DNA from: an alpha proteobacterium 3107
Lineage (GTDB): Bacteria > Pseudomonadota > Alphaproteobacteria > Rhodobacterales > Rhodobacteraceae
DNA: 8,581 nucleotides
Direction of reading: 5' to 3'
NCBI GenBank assembly: GCA_001483205.1
Contig: JPPB01000311.1
Location: 1-8,581 of the forward strand
A model generated the notes under the pieces. It saw nothing but the letters and a program-made list of their open reading frames with translations. It was not told the DNA's origin and made no database searches. Numbering within the stretch: position 1 is the stretch's first letter; every line of letters begins with the position of its first letter. Position numbers and translations under genes: made by a program. Shown in pieces: positions 6,396 to 8,581 of this stretch.

Positions 6396-6446
6396 CCCCC
6401 GCACAAAAACATTGCCCGCGCCGCGATTCCGGGTCAGGGTTGCCCG

Positions 6447-7340
6447 ATGGCATATCTGTTTTCCTTCGGTCATGGGTTCTCGGCCCGGGCATTCGCGCGC
6501 CGGTTGCTCGGGCAGGGGTGGAGCGTGGCCGGAACAACCCGCTCTGCTGCCAAAGCCGCGCGCCTGCGGGCCGAGGGCGTGACACCGGTGATCTGGCCCG
6601 GCGACGGCGACCCCGCGCCCTTCATCGACAGGGCGACCCATGTGCTGATCTCTGCCGCCCCCACCGCAAGCGGCGACCCGGTTCTGGCCGAATGGCGCGA
6701 CGCGCTGGCCCGGCGGGCGGCGGCGGGGCATATCGAATGGCTGGGCTATCTGTCCACCACCGGCGTCTATGGCGACCACGGCGGCGGATGGGTGGATGAG
6801 GCCACCCCGCCCGCGCCGACAACCGCGCGCGCACGGTTGCGGGTAGAGGCCGAGGCAGATTGGCAGCGGCTCGCGCAACAGACCGGGCTGCCGCTGCATA
6901 TCTTTCGGCTTGCGGGCATCTACGGGCCGGGCCGGGGGCCGTTCGCCAAGCTGCTGAGCGGCAAGGCCCGGCGGATCATCAAACCGGGGCAGGTTTTTTC
7001 ACGCATACATGTCAATGATATAGCCGGTGTTCTTCATGCTTCGGTCAGGTGCCCGAACCCCGGCGCGATCTATAATCTATGCGATGATGACCCGGCCCCG
7101 CCGCAAGAGGTCATCGCCCATGCAGCGGCGCTTTTGGGCCTGCCGCCACCGCCCGAGGAAGATTTTGCCACCGCAGAGATGCCCCCGATGGCCCGCAGCT
7201 TCTATGCCGATTCCAAACGGGTCCGCAATGACCGCATCAAGACGGAACTCGGCGTTGTGCTCGAATATCCGACCTATCGGGCGGGGCTGGCCGCGCTGTT
7301 GCGGCAAGAGGGCCTCGATAACCGTCAGGGCAGGGGGTGA
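6447..7340 (+). CDS. Atypical SDR-family NAD(P)-binding protein (epimerase/YeeZ-like)
   Basis: A 297-residue extended/atypical short-chain dehydrogenase-reductase fold protein. The N-terminus LFSFGHGFSARAFARRLL (4-21) is the dinucleotide-binding beta-alpha-beta unit with the degenerate glycine pattern of the atypical group, and LISAAP (67-72) is the second strand region. The epimerase-like STTGVYGDHGG (103-113) and FRLAGIYGPGRGP (153-165) are present, as are RIHVNDIAG and IYNLCDD. A canonical Tyr-x-x-x-Lys catalytic pair is not evident: the expected position reads TTARARLRVEAE (125-136). Either an unusual mechanism or a binding rather than catalytic role is therefore possible. The substrate is unknown. 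The ATG at 6447 is preferred because the nucleotide-binding strand begins immediately. An upstream in-frame ATG at 6294 would add 51 unconserved-looking residues. The binding site (AGGG, 8 bases upstream) is weak. Confidence 0.85.
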   Translation: MAYLFSFGHGFSARAFARRLLGQGWSVAGTTRSAAKAARLRAEGVTPVIWPGDGDPAPFIDRATHVLISAAPTASGDPVLAEWRDALARRAAAGHIEWLGYLSTTGVYGDHGGGWVDEATPPAPTTARARLRVEAEADWQRLAQQTGLPLHIFRLAGIYGPGRGPFAKLLSGKARRIIKPGQVFSRIHVNDIAGVLHASVRCPNPGAIYNLCDDDPAPPQEVIAHAAALLGLPPPPEEDFATAEMPPMARSFYADSKRVRNDRIKTELGVVLEYPTYRAGLAALLRQEGLDNRQGRG

Positions 7341-7425
7341 GCATTTGCTCTTTCCTCTTTCCGCCGGGCGCAATATATGACAGGCACGTTCCCGAACAAC
7401 GGAAATCCGCGCCCCAGGCCACATC

Positions 7426-7470
7426 CGGGGCTGCCCCGACAGGGGCCGGGGGAAGATGCGTCAAGGAGAT
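7426..7470 (+). promoter_or_regulatory. trcR leader: alternative hairpins and strong ribosome binding site
   Basis: AAGGAGAT (7463-7470) lies 5 bases before the trcR ATG, close to ideal and the strongest in the window. Upstream, CGGGG (7426-7430) can pair with CCCCG (7434-7438), or CCCC (7434-7437) with GGGG (7442-7445), but not both. The rest of the gap from 7341 shows an AATATAT stretch near 7372-7378 but no convincing promoter. Regulation by the hairpins is speculation. Confidence 0.5.
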
Positions 7471-7475
7471 AACCC

Positions 7476-8228
7476 ATGGCCAAACCGATCATGGCAAAAG
7501 CAACCGCCGTCTGGCTGGTGGACAACACGACAATCAGTTTCAAGCAGATTGCCGATTTCGTCGGGATGCACGAACTGGAAATTCAGGGCATTGCCGACGG
7601 AGACGTGGCGGGCGGCGTCAAGGGTTTTGATCCCATCGCCAACAACCAGTTGACCCAGGAAGAGATCACCAGCGCCGAAAACGATCAGTTGCACCGGCTG
7701 AAGCTGAAATTCAACCCCGCAGCGGTGGGCGAGGAAAAGCGCCGCGGCCCGCGCTATACCCCGCTGTCCAAGCGTCAGGACCGCCCGGCGGCCATCCTGT
7801 GGCTGGTGAAGTTTCACCCCGAGCTGTCCGACGGGCAGATTTCCAGGCTGGTCGGCACAACCAAGACCACCATCCAGTCGGTCCGCGACCGCACGCACTG
7901 GAACATCCAGAACATTCAGCCGGTCGATCCGGTGGCGCTGGGGCTGTGCAAGCAGTCAGAGCTTGACCTGGTGGTGCAGAAAGCCGCCGGGGGCAAGCAG
8001 GCCCGGAGCGTCATGTCGGATGAAGAGCGGCGCAAGCTGGTCTCGACCGAGCAGTCGCTGGAAATGCCGACGGAGCCGAGATTTCCGACCGCGATTGAGG
8101 GGCTGGAGACCTTTAGCCTGTCCGGCGACAGTGCAGGGCAGGAGAAAGAGGACGCCATCGTCGATGCCGACAGTTTCTTCAATCTGCCGGAAGATGATGG
8201 CGAGGACGAGGACGACGACGAAACCTGA
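7476..8228 (+). CDS. trcR: TrcR-type cell-cycle transcriptional regulator (DUF1013)
   Basis: A 250-residue DNA-binding protein of the alphaproteobacterial DUF1013 family, annotated as cell-cycle transcriptional regulator TrcR. The N-terminus MAKATAVWLVDNTTISFKQI (6-25) is characteristic, and this stretch through residue 45 resembles a helix-turn-helix unit. A second helix-turn-helix-like unit spans about 104-143, including LSDGQISRLVGTTKTTIQSV. RRGPRYTPLSKRQDR (89-103) links them, and DPVALGLCKQSELD (151-164) follows. The last 80 residues are acidic and low in complexity, ending in a run of Asp and Glu (239-249) that is probably disordered. The first ATG is used because of the excellent AAGGAGAT site; a second in-frame ATG lies 15 bases later. 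No Cys/His metal site or enzymatic motif is seen. It stands alone, 135 bases after the SDR gene, and is probably transcribed from its own promoter. Its target genes cannot be read from this window. Confidence 0.92.
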   Translation: MAKPIMAKATAVWLVDNTTISFKQIADFVGMHELEIQGIADGDVAGGVKGFDPIANNQLTQEEITSAENDQLHRLKLKFNPAAVGEEKRRGPRYTPLSKRQDRPAAILWLVKFHPELSDGQISRLVGTTKTTIQSVRDRTHWNIQNIQPVDPVALGLCKQSELDLVVQKAAGGKQARSVMSDEERRKLVSTEQSLEMPTEPRFPTAIEGLETFSLSGDSAGQEKEDAIVDADSFFNLPEDDGEDEDDDET

Positions 8229-8273
8229 TCCCGACTGACCCCGCCGGGAAACGGCGCGCAGGCACAGGGATCA
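8226..8273 (+). terminator. Possible structured 3' end of the trcR transcript
   Basis: TGATCCC (8226-8232), which contains the trcR stop codon, is complementary to GGGATCA (8267-8273). Between them CGCCG (8242-8246) can pair with CGGCG (8252-8256). There is no U-run directly after, so intrinsic termination is uncertain. It could protect the 3' end or work with a factor-dependent terminator. Confidence 0.3.
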
Positions 8274-8349
8274 CGGCTTATCCGCGGGTAAGGTTTTATG
8301 GCGTGACGACGTAAAATTGATCATATACTCAAACTCTGATCCTGTCCGG

Positions 8350-8447
8350 GCGTTGCTCGGGCAGCTCCGCCGGGCCGGGCATTTGTGGGGCGATACGCCC
8401 TTATGCAGAGGCCATTTTGCAGTGCTCAGGCCATATGCACAGGTCTC
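8350..8447 (+). repeat. Dispersed repeat cluster, degenerate copy C plus an extra core
   Basis: Two family cores lie in the same orientation: TTATGCAGAGGCC (8401-8413) and CCATATGCACAGGTCTC (8431-8447). To their left GCTCGGGCAGCTCCGCC (8356-8372) resembles the interior of copy B (3740-3755). GATACGCCC directly before the first core parallels GACGCGCC before the core of copy B. GGGCG (8388-8392) pairs with CGCCC (8396-8400) in a small hairpin. This looks like a shortened, diverged copy of the element with a second core beside it. It fills the gap between trcR and the convergent partial gene; the remaining part (8274-8349) is comparatively A/T-rich with no recognised feature. Confidence 0.55.
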
Positions 8448-8581
8448 AGCGTGGCGGAAGGATCGGCCCCGGCGGGTTTGGCGGCTCGTCACCCGCCCCC
8501 GCCCCGTCCCCGGATGCGGCGCTGTCCCCGGCGGCCCCCGACCCCGCCCCGTTCGGATAGACCAGCCCCGCCGAAATAACC
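8446..8581 (-). CDS. Probable 3' end of a minus-strand gene (partial)
   Basis: Reading leftward from base 8580, one frame stays open for 44 codons to a TGA at 8448-8446. It starts VISAGLVYPNGAGSG and continues with a Gly/Ala/Asp-rich, then Pro-rich tail ending GPILPPR. Most codons end in G or C, as expected of a real gene in this genome. The other minus frame I read in full stops sooner, and the plus-strand reading gives only proline/arginine-rich low-complexity sequence. The tail looks like a disordered C-terminus; the protein is not recognisable from it. The TGA directly abuts a repeat core, just as the methyltransferase stop does. The gene continues beyond the window. Confidence 0.45.
   Translation of the reverse strand, partial: VISAGLVYPNGAGSGAAGDSAASGDGAGAGDEPPNPPGPILPPR

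Noticed and set aside
6294..6446. A 51-residue N-terminal extension of the SDR protein
   Set aside because: The extension has no recognisable motif and the nucleotide-binding strand starts right after the ATG at 6447. The region is better explained as the divergent promoter region.
7368..7384. GCGCAATATATGACAGGC, vaguely like a repeat core
   Set aside because: It matches only the AATAT part and lacks TGCAGAGG. Chance similarity is likely.
8271..8492. Minus-strand and plus-strand small frames across the right-hand repeat
   Set aside because: Their translations are repeat-derived and low in complexity, with no ribosome binding site or family resemblance.
1..8581. CRISPR array, insertion sequence, toxin-antitoxin or defence cassette
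   Set aside because: There are no regularly spaced direct repeats, no transposase or integrase, and no paired small genes with such motifs in any frame I examined.

Overview
The window looks like ordinary chromosome of a GC-rich alphaproteobacterium, most likely Rhodobacterales/Rhodobacteraceae. The evidence is the strong G/C bias at third codon positions, a DUF1013/TrcR cell-cycle regulator (an alphaproteobacterial family), a Roseobacter-type isoaspartyl-methyltransferase-like gene beside a TolC-family gene, and the styles of CobQ and Asd. The genus is not determined.

Layout. On the left, cobQ (cobyric acid synthase, 189-1643, +) converges on a four-gene minus-strand series. Read in transcription order this series is asd (aspartate-semialdehyde dehydrogenase, 5592-4570), a PCMT-like methyltransferase (4492-3839), a TolC-family outer-membrane channel (3671-2286), and a small acidic PopZ/DUF2497-like protein (2188-1664). 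Upstream of asd is a small single-pass membrane protein of unknown function (6218-5721, -). Divergent from it are an atypical SDR-family NAD(P)-binding protein (6447-7340, +) and then trcR (7476-8228, +) with a near-perfect ribosome binding site. At the right edge there is probably the 3' end of another minus-strand gene (8581-8446). The left edge may hold the tail of a plus-strand gene, but that is weak.

How the genes relate. Most are housekeeping genes: B12 side-chain amidation, the aspartate-family amino-acid/diaminopimelate pathway, envelope export and cell-cycle regulation. They do not form one pathway. The methyltransferase, tolC and PopZ-like genes look like a conserved neighbourhood that may be co-transcribed; the PopZ-like gene also has a candidate promoter of its own.

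The most unusual content is non-coding. A dispersed repeat family with the core (C)AATATGCAGAGGTC occurs at 49-90, at both ends of a 110-115 bp element at 3724-3838, and twice near 8400-8447. The 3724-3838 copy has inverted ends and an interior that can fold into two mutually exclusive, very stable hairpins. In two independent genes the repeat begins within 0-3 bases after the stop codon. Copies also stay open in frame into cobQ and tolC, so over-long start calls would carry the same spurious peptide. I found no CRISPR array, IS element, complete tRNA/rRNA, riboswitch or defence cassette. There is no clear new multi-gene system here; the repeat family is the best lead.
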